Under the pieces are notes generated by a model, which was given only the letters and a program-made list of their open reading frames with translations, searched no databases and was not told the origin of the DNA. A stretch of 64,000 nt of DNA, from contig CM035232.1 of assembly GCA_020226215.1 (NCBI GenBank), forward strand, positions 58,475,220-58,539,219, written 5' to 3'. Position numbers and translations under genes: made by a program. Positions 50,068 through 63,345 of this stretch are shown here, in pieces (the first letter of the stretch is position 1; the number at the start of each line of letters is the position of its first letter). The stretch comes from Sindora glabra. Its lineage: Eukaryota > Streptophyta > Magnoliopsida > Fabales > Fabaceae.

Positions 50068-53000
50068 ATGAACAATAATACTACAACTATTGAATTGTTA
50101 AATGGTACAAATTATAAAAGGTAGAAGCAGGATATAGAGTTTGCTTTTGGTATTATAGATCTTGACTTAGCCTTACGTGAGCCAAAACCGTCAGCACTCA
50201 CTCCTAAAAGTACTCAAGAGCAAAAGGATTACTATGCAAAATGGGAGAGATCTAATAGGCTCAGCCTCATTGCAATTAAGAGATCTATACTTGAACATCT
50301 ATTGGGTGGATTGGTAGATGCAACCAAGGCCAAAGAATTTATGGATGCTACAGGGCAAAGGTATCAAGTATCTAATAATGCTGAATATGGATGTCTGCTA
50401 AAGGAACTGACGACCATGAAGTATGATAACATTGGTGGTGTAAGGGAGTTTATTATTAAAATGGCTCACCTCCAAACTCAGTTGAAGAATTTAAAAATTG
50501 AATTACCAGATACCTTTCTTGTCCCACATGTTTTGAATTCCTTACCTCCAGAATTCAGTTAAATCAAAACAGCCTATAATAACTTGAACACACCCTGGAC
50601 CATTAATGAACTCATCACTAAGTGTGTTGTTAAGGAAGAAAAATTAAGAAAAGAAAAGAAAGAAATAATTTTTTTGACCCAACCAAAATTCTTACCCAAC
50701 AAAAGCCCAACCCATAAGAAAAAGAAACCTAAATCACATGCTCCAAGGAACAATTTTTCTAAATCTCAGGAGGCCCACAAGCATGGTGATAATAATATCG
50801 GTCATAAACCATAAGTGGGAGGCCCTACAGGTTCCATTCATAAGAATGTAGAGTACTATCATTGTCATAAGAAAGGTCATAAGAGGAATGATTGCTATAG
50901 ATTCAAGTCTTGGTTAGCAAAGAAAAAGGAAAATGAGAATGGTAAACTCTTATCCTTAGCTTACTTTGAATCAAATTTAGTTGATGTCCCTATAGATTCT
51001 TGGTGGTTTGATAGTGGTTCCACAACTCATGTTGCAATTACCTTATAGGGGTTTGTAAGCAAAAGGAAACCAAGTGATAAAGAATCCAAACTTAGAGTAG
51101 GAAATGATCTTGAAGTTGCAGTTGAATGCATAAGAGATGTTATTTTACATTTAGAAAACTTTATTGAGATTACACTGAATAATGTCTTTTATGTTCCTAG
51201 TTTTAGATGTAATTTAATTTCAATTTCTCTTTTGGATAGGCTTGGATACAGATTTATTTTTAGAAATGGAAAAGTTGACATTTTATTGCATTCTGAGTCC
51301 ATTGGTTTTAGTGTTCTTGATAATGGTTTATATAGGTTACTTTTAGCCTCTGATAGTCCTTATGCTTCTTTGAATGTTGAAAATATGATTTCAAAAAGGC
51401 CTAGAAGTAAGGAAACATTATCAATTTTATGGCATAGAAAATTGGGACATATATCTAGGGAATAGGTGGGGAGGTTAATTAAAGAGAATATTCTTCCTTC
51501 CCTAGATTTTGATGATATAGACATATGTGTGAGCTGTATTAGGGGCAAGTTAACTAAAACTAAAAAGAAGGGTGCTACTTGTAGTTTAGATCTTTTAGAG
51601 ATAATTTATACTGATATATCTGGACTATACTCTTCCACCATTTGTGATTGTCGTTATTTTATTACATTCATTGATGACTTTTCTTGATATGGTTATCTTT
51701 ATTTGGTAAAAGAAAAATCTGATGTACTTGAGAAATTCAAAATTTTCAAAATTGAAGTTGAAAAATAATTGGAAAAAGTCATCAAGATTGTGAGATTTAA
51801 CTAAGGAGGTGAATATTATGGCAAACAAGATGTGTTTGGGCAACACATGGGACCGGTTGCTAGGTTTTTACAAGATAATGGAATTGTTCCACAATATACC
51901 ATACCTAGTAGTCCTAAGCAAAATGCCATTGTTGAAAGGCGCAATTGAACTCTTCAAGATATGATGAGGAGCATGATGAGTGGAACAAATTTACTTGAAT
52001 TTCTTTGGGGTGAGCCATTAAAACTATTTTATACATTCTTAATCATGTTCCTAGCAAATCAGTACCCAAAAAATCCTTTAAGCTTTGGACCAGCAGAAAA
52101 CCTAGTCTTAATCATTTTCGAGTTTAAGGTTGTCCTTCTTAAGTGAAAATTTATGATCTATCAGTCAAGAAACTTGATTCAAGATCCATTCGTTGTTACT
52201 TCATAGGGTATCCAAATCATGCAAAAGGATACAAATTCTATTGCCCTACAAGAGGTACAAAAATAGTTAAGTCCATGATTGCAAAATTTATTGAGCTTGA
52301 TGTTGCTGATTTGTCACCAAATTTAGGGCACCTTGAATACAAAATGATCCAGTTTCCATTACCATTCTACTAGTTTTACCTAGTCAGACTATTGTACCTC
52401 CATCTATTCATGTTGAGATACAAAATGATCAAAATGTAAAGCGTGACCAAATTGTAGAACTTATTGCAGCTGTTCCCATTAAAAATCATTAACCTGATTA
52501 ACCTATAGAGTAGATCCCTGTTAGAAGGTCAATTAGACAAATGAGGGCAGTAATTTCAAATGATTATTATATTTATCTTAGTGATAGTGAATATGACATT
52601 AGGGATGTTATTGATCCAACTACATACAGTCAAGTAATGAACAGTCAACAGTCTGATTTGTGGTTGAATGCTATGAATGAGGAAATTCAGTCTATGATCA
52701 AGAATGAAGTGTGGGAACTTGTTAAGATTTCATAAAATTATAAGGCAATTGACTGCAAATGAGTGTACAAGACTAAGAAAGACTCAACTGGTAGAATTGA
52801 ATGATTTAAAGCGAGATTGGTAGCTAAAGGTTTCACTCAGAGAGAAGGAATTGACTATTTTGAGACCTTCTCACCAGTATCTTCTAAAGACTAATTCAGG
52901 ATTATTATGGCTTTGGTTGCACATTTTAATTTGGAGCTTCATCAAATGGATATTAAAACAGCTTTTTTAAATGGCGAACTTATGGAAGATGTCTACATGA

Positions 53001-54120
53001 AATAACTTGAAGGTTTTTAGATAAATGGATTTGAGCATCTGGTGTGCAAGCTACGAAAATTAATATATGGTTTGAAACAAGCATCCCAATAATGGTATTT
53101 GAAGTTTGATAAGTTAATTACATTTATGGGCTTCATAGAAAATAAGGTTAACTAGTGTATTTATCTCAAGATCAATGGGAGCAACTTTATTTTTCTCTTC
53201 TTGTATGTTGATGACATTCTATTAACAAGCAATAGTCTAGCTTTGCTATATGATACCAAACAAATATTGTCTAAAGCTTTTTATATGAAAAATCTTAGTG
53301 AGGCATCATTTGTTTTAGGTATTTAGATTCACAAGGGCAGATCTCGTAACTTATTGGGATTGTCTCAAAAGGCATATATTAATAGAATTCTTGAAAGATT
53401 TGAAATGCAGAATTGTAAACCTAGGGATGTTCCAGTTGTGAAAGGTGATAAGTTTAGTAACATGCAGTGTCCAATAAATGAGATAGAGAAATAGTCAATA
53501 ATGTATATTCAAGTTTGCACCAGACTAGATTTAGCTTTTATAGTTAGTGTTCTTGGCAGGTATTTGTCTAACCTTGGTAAAGATCATTCGTGTGCTGCTA
53601 AGAAGGTTATGAGATACTTGTAGAAAACTAAGAGTTATATGCTCGTTTATAAGAAGGTTAATAACTTGGAAGTAATTGGGTATTCAGACTCAGATTTTAC
53701 TGGATGTTCTGATGATATGAAATCTACTTCAGGTTACATCTTCATGATGGCTGGAGGTGCTATATCTTGGAAAAGTGCTAAGAAAACATTGATAGCTTCT
53801 TCCACCATGCAAGCAAAATTTGTTGCTTGTTACAATAATGTTTCACAAGCTATTTGGTTGAAAATTTTCATTTCAGGATTACAGATTGTTGATTCTATTG
53901 CTATACTACTAAAAATTTATTATGACAATAGTGCTGTAGTTTTCTTCACCAAAACAATAAAAGTTCTAATGGATCTAAGCATTTGGAGTTAAAACACCTC
54001 ACAGTCAGAGATCTTATGAAGAAAGGGGACATAGTAGTAGAGCACATTTATAGTGAATCCCATGACTAAAGGACTTAGACCTACAATTTTTCAAAAGCAC
54101 GTTGAGAATATAGGAATTGT
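50068..54120 (+). pseudogene. Copia gag-pol polyprotein, broken by point stop codons
   Basis: One nearly continuous frame from the ATG at 50068. Gag opens I-E-L-L-N-G-T-N-Y. The zinc knuckle near 50855 reads Y-H-C-H-K-K-G-H-x4-C with the first cysteine changed to tyrosine. Protease has D-S-G-S-T-T-H near 51015. L-W-H-R-K-L-G-H (51430) precedes integrase, with Y-T-D-I-S-G near 51610. Reverse transcriptase has H-Q-M-D-I-K-T-A-F-L-N-G (52945) and an intact Y-V-D-D at 53204-53215. RNase H has G-Y-S-D-S-D-F-T-G near 53680. A dozen or more stops occur, several at positions where the family has Trp, Gln or Arg (for example R-N-stop-T-L at 51940). Few frameshifts are seen. It cannot yield a full polyprotein. 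Confidence 0.9.
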
Positions 54121-54130
54121 AGGTTCTTTT

Positions 54131-55601
54131 TGTTAGTGTATATGCCCTAAAACCAATTATATTGGTGATTGTAATTTTGAATCATGTTATTTTAATGGCA
54201 ATTCCAATTATTATAATTATATATATTATTTGCGTAATATATTTAATTATGATAATAACCTTAGAATAATTGTATTCTTAAATGTCCCTAGTCATATATC
54301 ATTGTGGATTAGGTTGCTTTGATATGTTAAGACTAGCATGTGTGAAGACTTATATGGGATATTAAGTTTACACATGAGTATAAGTTAGAGAACTTGTATA
54401 CTGGACCGACCCATATTAAGAATACTATATGGATCGTTATATGAGTGTCATAAGTGGTTCTTAGTGATCATTATTAATATGGTCCTTTAACCTGAGATCA
54501 CCAAGGTTCCCTACATGTGAGTTTCATATTTTGATACTATTCTATGTCACTAATGGTTAAGTGAATGCAAGGGTAGATATTGGATATGTCACATATCATG
54601 CGGAGGGGTTTGTGTGATCAAGATGGGATTTGTCCCTCCTATATAACAGGAGTAACATCTATGGGCCCCTTGTTTAAGTAAAGCTGAGAAAATACATGGC
54701 CATGCTCAGATGAAATGACATGGGATGTTGATTACATTTGTTTTAGTCAGCTTACTTAGGAATCAAGAAACCTTAAGATTGAGCTATATGAGAATGACAC
54801 GGTCCATGTCTCATGCTCAATCTAGATGTATAGGACAAAAAGACATAAGTGATGATCACATATAAAGGTTTAGTCAAATCACCAACTTTCTCATTACTTG
54901 GGTAACAATGATATGTTGTTAGATACCAATCATTGTTTATGATCATTAATATGATTAATGATCATTGCCAACGTAATGAGAGCCTATAGGGTCGCACACT
55001 TAGAGCCTAGTGAATTTGGAATTAATGGACCAAATTGTTTGGGCTTAATATTTGGGAATTCATGTTATAATTATAAGGCCCAATAGTAAGCCTATAATTG
55101 TACATGGAATAAAGCCCAAATAGGTTAAGTTTTTCTATGAACCTATTTAAATGGACTTGTTGGGTAATAATAGGATTACTATCATTATTCACACACCCCA
55201 AAAAGGCATAGAAAAACCCTAGCACCTCTCCTTGACCAAAAAATCCCTGAAGAGGCATAGCTGCACTACGAGGTGAAAGGAGATTGATTCCAACCGGTGT
55301 TTGTGTGGACATTCATCGGTGATTCATGGGTTCGTGTGGATACCATAGAGGTGTAGCCACATTAAATGTTGCACTGGTGATCTGATCTTCTAGTTTCTAT
55401 CCCGGTTCATGATTTGGAGAGTAGATTGGATTGAAAACGGACAGAAGCAGATCGGATTTGCTGTGTGGCGGACAGAAGATTTTTGGTCGAAAGGTATAAA
55501 CCCTAATCCCTAATCTATAGCGTTCTTAATTCGCATAGATCCTTGGTGAAAACGTGCAAAATTTTATTCTGCTGTGCATGTATGATGCGCGATTTCCAGC
55601 A
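54131..55601 (+). mobile_element. Solo LTR nested between RNase H and 3' LTR
   Basis: Starts tgttagtgtatatgccc and ends ccagca, 1471 bases, with identical 5-base flanks ctttt (54126-54130 and 55602-55606). Same family as the solo LTR at 18021-19376 but in the opposite orientation. They share the start, many internal phrases (for example a tggaccgac / ttggtcca region and gggtcgcacactta), and an end around ttattctgctg. No second LTR or coding region accompanies it. It is younger than its Copia host. Confidence 0.88.
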
Positions 55602-56259
55602 CTTTTAATGTCTTTGGTTAGTAAGAGTTATTTTTATTTTTATAAGTATCTTTTATGTAATTTTTCCTATGTTCCTTTTCTTATATCTTCACATATACAT
55701 GTTGGTACATTGATTATGAATTTATGCTATTTTATTGATGCATGCATCATTTAATTATATTGTGTCAATATTGTTATAATTTTTATAAGAGCTAAAATTC
55801 GATGTCAGTCATTAGTTCCTGAACTTAATTATTTGTCTCAAAATTGACATTATTTTGGGATTTGTAAGACAATCTAGCTTTGTATGCTGCCAATTGATTT
55901 CTCGTGCTATGTAAATTTATTAGAGAAATCATTGAGGACTGACATGAGAGATAAGCATAATTTTATCACAATTTTTTGATGCCATCTTTCATGCTACACT
56001 ATCACATTAGTGACTAAGTATGTATAGTTCATAATATTTTGTAACTAAGGAAGGTCTTACTTTGATAAAGAATGTAATTGCTGCCATGATTCGATATTAT
56101 TGGCTATATAGGCTTAGTTAAATTTTTAGACATTTATTTCTAGGGTGGTGTATTTTTTAAAATTGTGGCCACATGTATTTAAAATTAATCCTTAGCTTAA
56201 GAGTCATTTTTCAAAGTAAAATGTTTTATAAAATAAATTAATTACAATTAATGTTCTCT

Positions 56260-56270
56260 AAGTGGGAGAA
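56260..56270 (+). other. Copia polypurine tract
   Basis: aagtgggagaa directly before the 3' LTR, the expected plus-strand primer. Confidence 0.8.
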
Positions 56271-56727
56271 TGTAAAAATAATTTTTTGGACTACCATAAT
56301 TGAATCTTTTATTTTGTTTTATTTAAAATGGGTTGAATTTGATCCTAGAATTATAGTTTTGAGTCCAGTTTTTGTGATCACTTTTATGGACTTAAAATGC
56401 CTGGTTGGCTGATGTGTTCTGCACCAAGTGTAAACCTTTAACCAATTAGGATTTTAATGGGTGAGCCCAGTAGAGTTTTCTATTTAAGTAGGTTATATCC
56501 TCCTAACCACTCTATGCTCTATTGATAACCACAAAACACTTTGTGAATCCTGATGCCCCATCGACAGCAAACTCGTAGAGAAGGCAAAGAAGATCAAACA
56601 TTTGTTTGTCAATTAATTCATAATTCATTATGGTGAATACAAGTACGCTATCTATTTTTTGAAATCATGTATTTTATATTCTTGATCTATGTAAGTTTGT
56701 ATCATATATGAATATTTTTTTCTTACA
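56271..56727 (+). repeat. Copia 3' LTR
   Basis: 457 bases, same ends and internal phrases as the 5' LTR, followed by the right target duplication ctaat (56728-56732). The differences from the 5' LTR are mostly single-base changes, including many G/A and C/T switches. Confidence 0.93.
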
Positions 56728-56732
56728 CTAAT

Positions 56733-58193
56733 TGCATTCGTCATGTGTAAAATTTCACTCATATATACGTGACATTTTTTTAAATTTTAAATTTTTATTT
56801 CTTAAAATATTTTTATTATTATAAAAGCTGACAATTTCAACATTTTAATTACTACTTCTCTAATATCATTGTTATGATTAGAAGACCATTTTTCTATAAT
56901 CTTATATAAAAATATTGCAATAAAATTATATGTATAAAATGAGAGATTATTTTTATTTTTTAAAAAAAGATATATTTATATATAAAAATTTAAAAAAATT
57001 ATTCTTCAATTATGTAAGATGACATTAAGGAAGTTTTTACGATTAAAAAATGTATCAAAATAGTAAAAGTGTTCAAGGAAGTAGTAATGTGCAATTTTAA
57101 AAAAATGAAATATATCCAATGTAATTAAGCCAAATTTAAAAAAAAATATTAATGTAATTTACCTTGTTTAATTTTTTTTATTTTTTTTATCTTGGTTCAA
57201 TGTGCAATGAGTTCATCTATACTTTAATAATGCTATAATACTTAATGTTTTATTCATATATATGTTAAATAAATTACCACTTCTACCATTAATATATATA
57301 AATATAAATATAAATATAAATATAAATATAAATATATATATATAATGAGACTAGCCTTTTCTAGTTTTGCCTACAAAACCCTGTATTATATTGGCATAAT
57401 TAAAATTTTATACTCCTAATATATATTAAGTTTGAAGAAAAAAAAACCATACATTTTGATTAGATTTGACCGTTTGAATATTGAAATTCTATTTGGATTT
57501 CATCAATCCTTAGTAGCTAAATTAGACCACCAATTAGTTAGCTTTTGTCAAATTAGAAATGGCAAATCTTCCATGAAAAAAAAAATTAGTGAGGTATAAT
57601 TTAGCAAACTAAATTCATTATTTTTAATTTTGATAATTGATAGAATAGTTATCCACTTTGAGAATGGGAAAACCATCTATTCTGTTGTTGAAGAGTAGAA
57701 GATAGAATAATTATCCAATTGTACTTTGTTTAGTTTATTTATTATTATTATTAATTATAATGGTAAAAGTGATTAAATTATTAGATGCACAAATATGAAG
57801 ATTAATGGTCGAATATTAGATGCAACAAAATGTATAAAATCTTCCAGGAATATTAAATATCACTTAAGTCAAATGAATTAAATCTAATAAAAAATAGTAA
57901 AAGATTAAAATTATAATTAAACCTTTTACATAAGAGTAAATATTACTTATTTATTAACAATGAATATTCACTTAGACATGGGTTTTCTAAATGGATAAAA
58001 GTACAAATCCAACACACACTTTCATAAGCCTAATATGATAAGCATTGAACCCATTATAATTAGCACCCTTAATGGCCCTTTATAGGTTAGGCCTAGTAAC
58101 TGGTCAAATGTTAACCTAAGATCCTCTTGGAGTGTGACCCCACTCGACTTTGTTGGAAACTTCCAAAATGTGTCACTAGGAACATATTCTTAA
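56733..58193. other. AT-rich spacer, no gene
   Basis: Contains a (tataaa)n microsatellite at about 57297-57345. Around 58000-58180 is a short less AT-rich segment without coding similarity. Nothing else is supported. Confidence 0.5.
57297..57345. repeat. (tataaa)n microsatellite
   Basis: Seven or so tandem six-base units tataaa followed by alternating AT. Confidence 0.9.
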
Positions 58194-58869
58194 CACTACT
58201 ACAGAATTACAATTCTACGATATTCGATAGACATCAATTATAAGAAAAAACTAACATCTATATAGCATAATGATATTTTTCAAATTATTTAGCTAAATAA
58301 AATGATAAAAAATTGATGTTTATAGCCACATGTTGACATAACAAAAATTTTCATAAGAACTTAAGATCAATGTTAAATTAAAAATTGACCTCTATTGTTA
58401 TATGGCAGCATTATTGAAATTTCCATGGAAACTTAATACAATGGATAAATAAAAAGTCAATGTCATTTTGTCAAGGTAAACATGTTTGAAAACAAAAATG
58501 ATATTAAACATCATTAGGTGAATATGAACTTTATATTTAAAAGAGCATAGGAGTTTAAAACATTGATTTTTAAAACAACAGATATAGAAATTGCACTACT
58601 ACAAAATTGCAATCCTATGACAATATTTTTGAAATTATTACAAAAAATAAGATAACAATTTTTATAATAATTGACATCTATAGTTATGTGGTGACATTTT
58701 TTAAATTTGCAAAAAAAATATAAGACAATGATTAAATTAAACATTGATATGTAAAGTTAATAGGAATAGAACTCAAAATTTATCTAGAATTTATGATGTT
58801 AGTTATTTATATAACCATCATTCAAAAGGCATTTCAAATATCATCTAAAAAGATGTTTAACAATTACAC

Positions 58870-60550
58870 ATTGATTTTTTTAATAAATTAGTGTGTATAG
58901 GTATTCAAAATTCTCATTGGGAAATATAACCAGTAATTTGAAAACCATGTATGTGTTTAGTATTTTCAATTGCCTATATATTTCATGTTGCCTTCCACTT
59001 GAAATCATCTTTATAATGCCTTAGCCCCCATTATCTAATTCTAGGATTTGTTTGAGGAGGAAAATAGGTTCTTTAACATTTCATCTAATATCTTTCCTTT
59101 TATTATAGAATTTGATTATTGATGCACTATCCATTGTCATCTATATGTGTCAAATGAGATGGAGAGAAGACTATTTTCCTCCTTTCCGAACACAAGCTGG
59201 TATTGTAATAGAGGCAAATGTATTATCTATATCCATGATTTACAAATATTTGACTAGAAAAAAATATTGGATGACAACTACAAGAATTAGCATTAAGTTT
59301 GACAATGAGACTGGAAAACCAAAGTTCTCTTTATTTTTTCTCTTTATGTAATATTATTGTAAATTTGTATTTTGTTGATGTAACAATATATTGAATGAAT
59401 AAAATTGTAAAATAAATTTTCTTATATGAATATCTCCCTTCTTATATTTTTATATATTTAAATTCAATGTGTTGATGTTTGTATCTTTACGAGAAAAATA
59501 TACAAAAAGAACATATAACTTATCATGAATAGTTAATTTTTAATAAAATTACAAAAAAATTTATTCATTAATTTCAAAACCAACCTTTTTCTTAAAATTT
59601 AGAAAAATTAATGTTTTAAAATATAATAAACATCTCATTTATGTAAATTACCATCTTTCTCACACTTGATCCATCTCTTGAGCAATTTGTGAAATGGTCT
59701 CTATAATTTTTTAAAACTCAATGTGATAAATAAGTCATGAAATTTTCATACAAAATAATATTGGTTATTTAAAAATAACTAATGCATAAAAATAAAACTA
59801 TGGTTTCTATATTACAATCAATGTGTTACTTTTTTAATTAAAATGATAACTTTTTAATATAAATAACAATTATTATAGTAAAACCAACATCCAAACCCAC
59901 CCTTATTTAAGATGTATCTTTTGCCATGTTGTCTACTACTATGAAATAACATGAAAAGTAATAAAAAAATTAAAAAAGGACCGACAAGAGTGTGAAATAT
60001 AAGACTATTTCACTTTGGCACCATTTGCAGACTCAATATTCCTTCAACATGATGCTCCATCTTATAAAACCCAACATAATTATGAAGCAAAAGTTAATCA
60101 TCTAGTCTTTTATGCAGACAAGGTACACCCATAAAATATACTTAGGTTTTTATTTTTTGTATGCCCTAACTTAATATTTCGATGGAAATGTATAGGTTTT
60201 ATTTTGTCGAGTCTATATTAATATATTCTTCCTAGAATGTCAAGTATTGAGATTATGGCCTTTCACTTAAATATTTTTTATTCTCTATTAGCTTATTAAC
60301 ATGCTTTATAAACTCATGCATGGAATAAATTACATACAGAATATTCCCTATATAAGTATGATGATGTTTTAACTTTAGGTATGTCAACTTAGAAAGATGT
60401 TCTTTTCTAGATGATCTAGATTGTATTATGTAAATGTATGAATATCTATATGTTTTATGATTTATCTGAGAATATGTGCAAATTAATGTGGTATAAGGTT
60501 TAGTTAATATTCTTATATATATGGTTCTCACTAGATTAGTTAGTTATGGA
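58870..60550. other. CACTA internal or flanking non-coding DNA
   Basis: No recognised gene. The 79-codon plus-strand frame 59112-59351 has no similarity I can name. It could be a captured fragment, the element's leader or chance. Confidence 0.4.
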
Positions 60551-60560
60551 TTGAAGATGG

Positions 60561-63200
60561 ATGGGTGTTGATCCACTCAGCATTAAATATAAACATAGGG
60601 TTGATAAATTCATTAAATTTATAATTTCTCATGAAAGGAATGAATTTAATAAGGACCTCATATTTTTCCTTACTTTAAATGTTGTAATGTGAAAAAGATG
60701 ATAGTCATGCATGTATGAAATCATCTATTTTAATTTAGCATTAAAAATAGTGATGGACATGGCATGATGAAAGTAAATTGGATAGCATGTCTACTATTCA
60801 TAAATATGATGGTTTCAATAATTGCTTAGATGATATGATGCATAATATTGCAAATAATTTTATTGAGCAATCACAAGTTTTCAATATCTTATCGACTGAT
60901 ATAGATAAGCAATTGTATTCAAGTTACACTAAATACAAATGTTTATTTACAATGTTAAGATTATTTAACTTGAAAGCAGGAAATAAATGGAATGATAAAA
61001 CCTTCAAGGAATTCCTATAATTTTTGAAGGACATGCTTCAAGAAGGTAATGTACTATCAATTTATGCTTATAAGGCAAAATAAATAAATAATGTGCCCAA
61101 TGAATATGCAATATAGGAAGATATATGTCTATTCTAATGACTGTGTATTATATCGAAAGGAGAATAAAAAATTATTAGAGTGTCCAAAATGTGGGGCATC
61201 TTATTACAAATTTAAAAATCATAATATTAGCATAAAAAAAGGTTCTGGCTAAGATATTGTGGTATCTTCATATAATACTAAGGTTTAAATGTATTTTTGT
61301 TAATGCAAAAGATGCCAAGAACTTAGTGTGGCATGTTAAATGAGTGGTTATTAATAATAAACTTCATCTAGCATATTCTTCTTAGTAGAGAATAATTAAA
61401 TAATTATTCCCCAAATTCATAAATGAAGTAAGAAACCTCTGACTTGCAATATGTATTAATGGAATAAACTTTCATAATAATATAAGTAACAAACATAGTA
61501 CATAGCTTATAACATTAATGATTTATAATATCCTTCATTTGTTATGCATGAAGTAGAAGTATGTAGTGTTAACATTATTAATATCAAGACCCAAGTAATA
61601 AAAAAATTAACATAAATGTCTTCTTAGTATTACTTATTAAAAACCTATGAGTTACATGGGATAAAGATGTGTCAATGTTTGACATATATAGGTAAGAGTC
61701 TTTTAAATTATACATAGTACTTTTTGGCACAATCAATAACTTCCAAACTTATAGAAACTTATTAGGATATAGAGTTAAAATATAAAAAGAATGCCTTATT
61801 TGTGAAGAGCACACATGCTTATTAAATTAAGCATTGAAAGAAAATAATGTATCTCAGCTATATGAGATTTCTTCCTCATTCCTTTAACCATCAAAAGCTA
61901 AGAAAGGCGTTCAATGATTTGCCAGATGAAGCAATGACTCCAAAGCCTTTATTAGAGGAGTAAGGGTGAAAAATATTAATTTCATGTTTAGTAAACTTAA
62001 TGCTTTGGTAAGTTATGACATTTCATGGAAGAAAAAGTCTAAATTCTTTAATCTTCCCTACTGAGAGGACTTGAATGTCAAGTATAATATTGATATCATG
62101 CATATAGAGAAAAATGTATGTGATGGTTTAGTTGAAATGCTTTTGAACATATTAGATAAGACAAAAGATGGAATTAAGGCTCAATTGGACTTATAAGAGA
62201 TAACCATACAGGAGAAATTAGCACCCAAAATAGGGGTCAGTTTGCTTACTTTCCTTAGTTTGCTATACTTTGTCCAGGAATGAGAAAATAAATTTCTACA
62301 AGTTTATAAATAGGGCTAAAGTACCTTGGGGATATTCTTCCAACATCAAAAGCCTTGTTTCAATGAAAAACTTAAAATTAATCAATTTGAAGTCTCATGT
62401 TTATCATACTTTAATGCAACAACTCCTATCAGTAGCCATTCAAGGAATATTGCCTAAGTATTTGAGACAAACTATCATAAAGCTTTATTTTTCCTTCAAT
62501 GTAATATGTGTTAAGGTTATTAACCTAAAAGATTTAGGTGATTTGCTGATGGATGTTGTTATCATATTATGCTAACTTGAGATGCATTTTTCACCCTCAT
62601 GCTTCAACATCATGGTACATTGGTTATGCATTTGCTAAAAAAGATAAAACTATATGGTTTAATTTGCTTAAAGTGGACATACTTGATAAAGCACTTTATA
62701 AAGATCTTAAAAGGTTATGTGTGCAATTGAAATAGGCCTGAAAGAAATATTGTTAAAGGATACATTTTTGCAAAAGTTATCAAGTTTTGCACCTTATAAT
62801 TGTTAAATATGGACACTATCGAGCCTCCTAAGCCTTGCCATGGGGGAAATTTTTCAAGGAATGGTATATTAGGAAATCAAGTGAGAACATAAATCATGAA
62901 ATATAGAAACATGTACACTTCTATATCTTATAAAAAAGTGAAAAGGTTAGGCTTTACATGAATGAGCATATTGCTTTCATAAATTAGTTCCATCATAGCG
63001 AGAATGAGAAATGGATATAAGCTGAACATAATTGTACATTTATCAAATGATTTTGCAATCAAGTGCATAACATCATGGCGAAAACATTGGGTGTTATTTC
63101 TAAGACTATTAGATGGATAGCCAATGGGCTTCGCATGGATGTTTGATAAGAAAAATATTTATTATATTATTTCCTCTTATTTCATGTCTCTTAGTGAGTT
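60561..63200 (+). pseudogene. CACTA Tnp2-like transposase remnant, second family
   Basis: 60561-60690 reads I-K-Y-K-H-R-V-D-K-F-I-K-F, the transposase-associated domain, with its cysteines lost. The frame 60778-61020 has Q-L-Y-S-S-Y-T-K-Y and L-R-L-F-N-L-K-A-G-N-K-W. Next, D-M-L-Q-E-G-N-V-L near 61030 belongs to Transposase_21. Near 62080: Y-N-I-D-I-M-H-I-E-K-N-V-C-D. The frame 62270-62575 reads K-S-H-V-Y-H-T-L-M-Q-Q-L-L and I-L-P-K-Y-L-R, leading into DUF4218 with F-N-I-M-V-H near 62600. 63115-63190 (N-G-F-A-W) resembles the start of DUF4216. Stops throughout. It is clearly diverged from the transposase at 37390-40747. Confidence 0.8.
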
Positions 63201-63345
63201 ACACATGCTTAATTTTATAGAATTAATCTTGTTTTATAATTTGGGGTTAGTTTTACAATATTTTGAATTTATTCAGTTAATGTTAGATTTTGACACTTTC
63301 TATTTTTTAGTTATATTTTGGGCTTTAGATATTGGATTAAGATGA

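Larger units (their letters stand above)
48149..56727 (+). mobile_element. Complete but inactive Copia retrotransposon (8.6 kb with nested LTR)
   Basis: Two LTRs in direct orientation (48149-48606 and 56271-56727), each starting tgtaaaaataat and ending cttaca, with identical 5-base flanks ctaat. A primer-binding-like tagtatcaaatcc follows the 5' LTR, and a purine tract aagtgggagaa (56260-56270) precedes the 3' LTR. Gag-pol lies at 50068-54120 in Copia order (gag, protease, integrase, reverse transcriptase, RNase H). The 1.46 kb leader contains a row of hairpins. A solo LTR (54131-55601) was added later. The LTRs differ at dozens of positions by eye, so the insertion is old. Confidence 0.93.
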
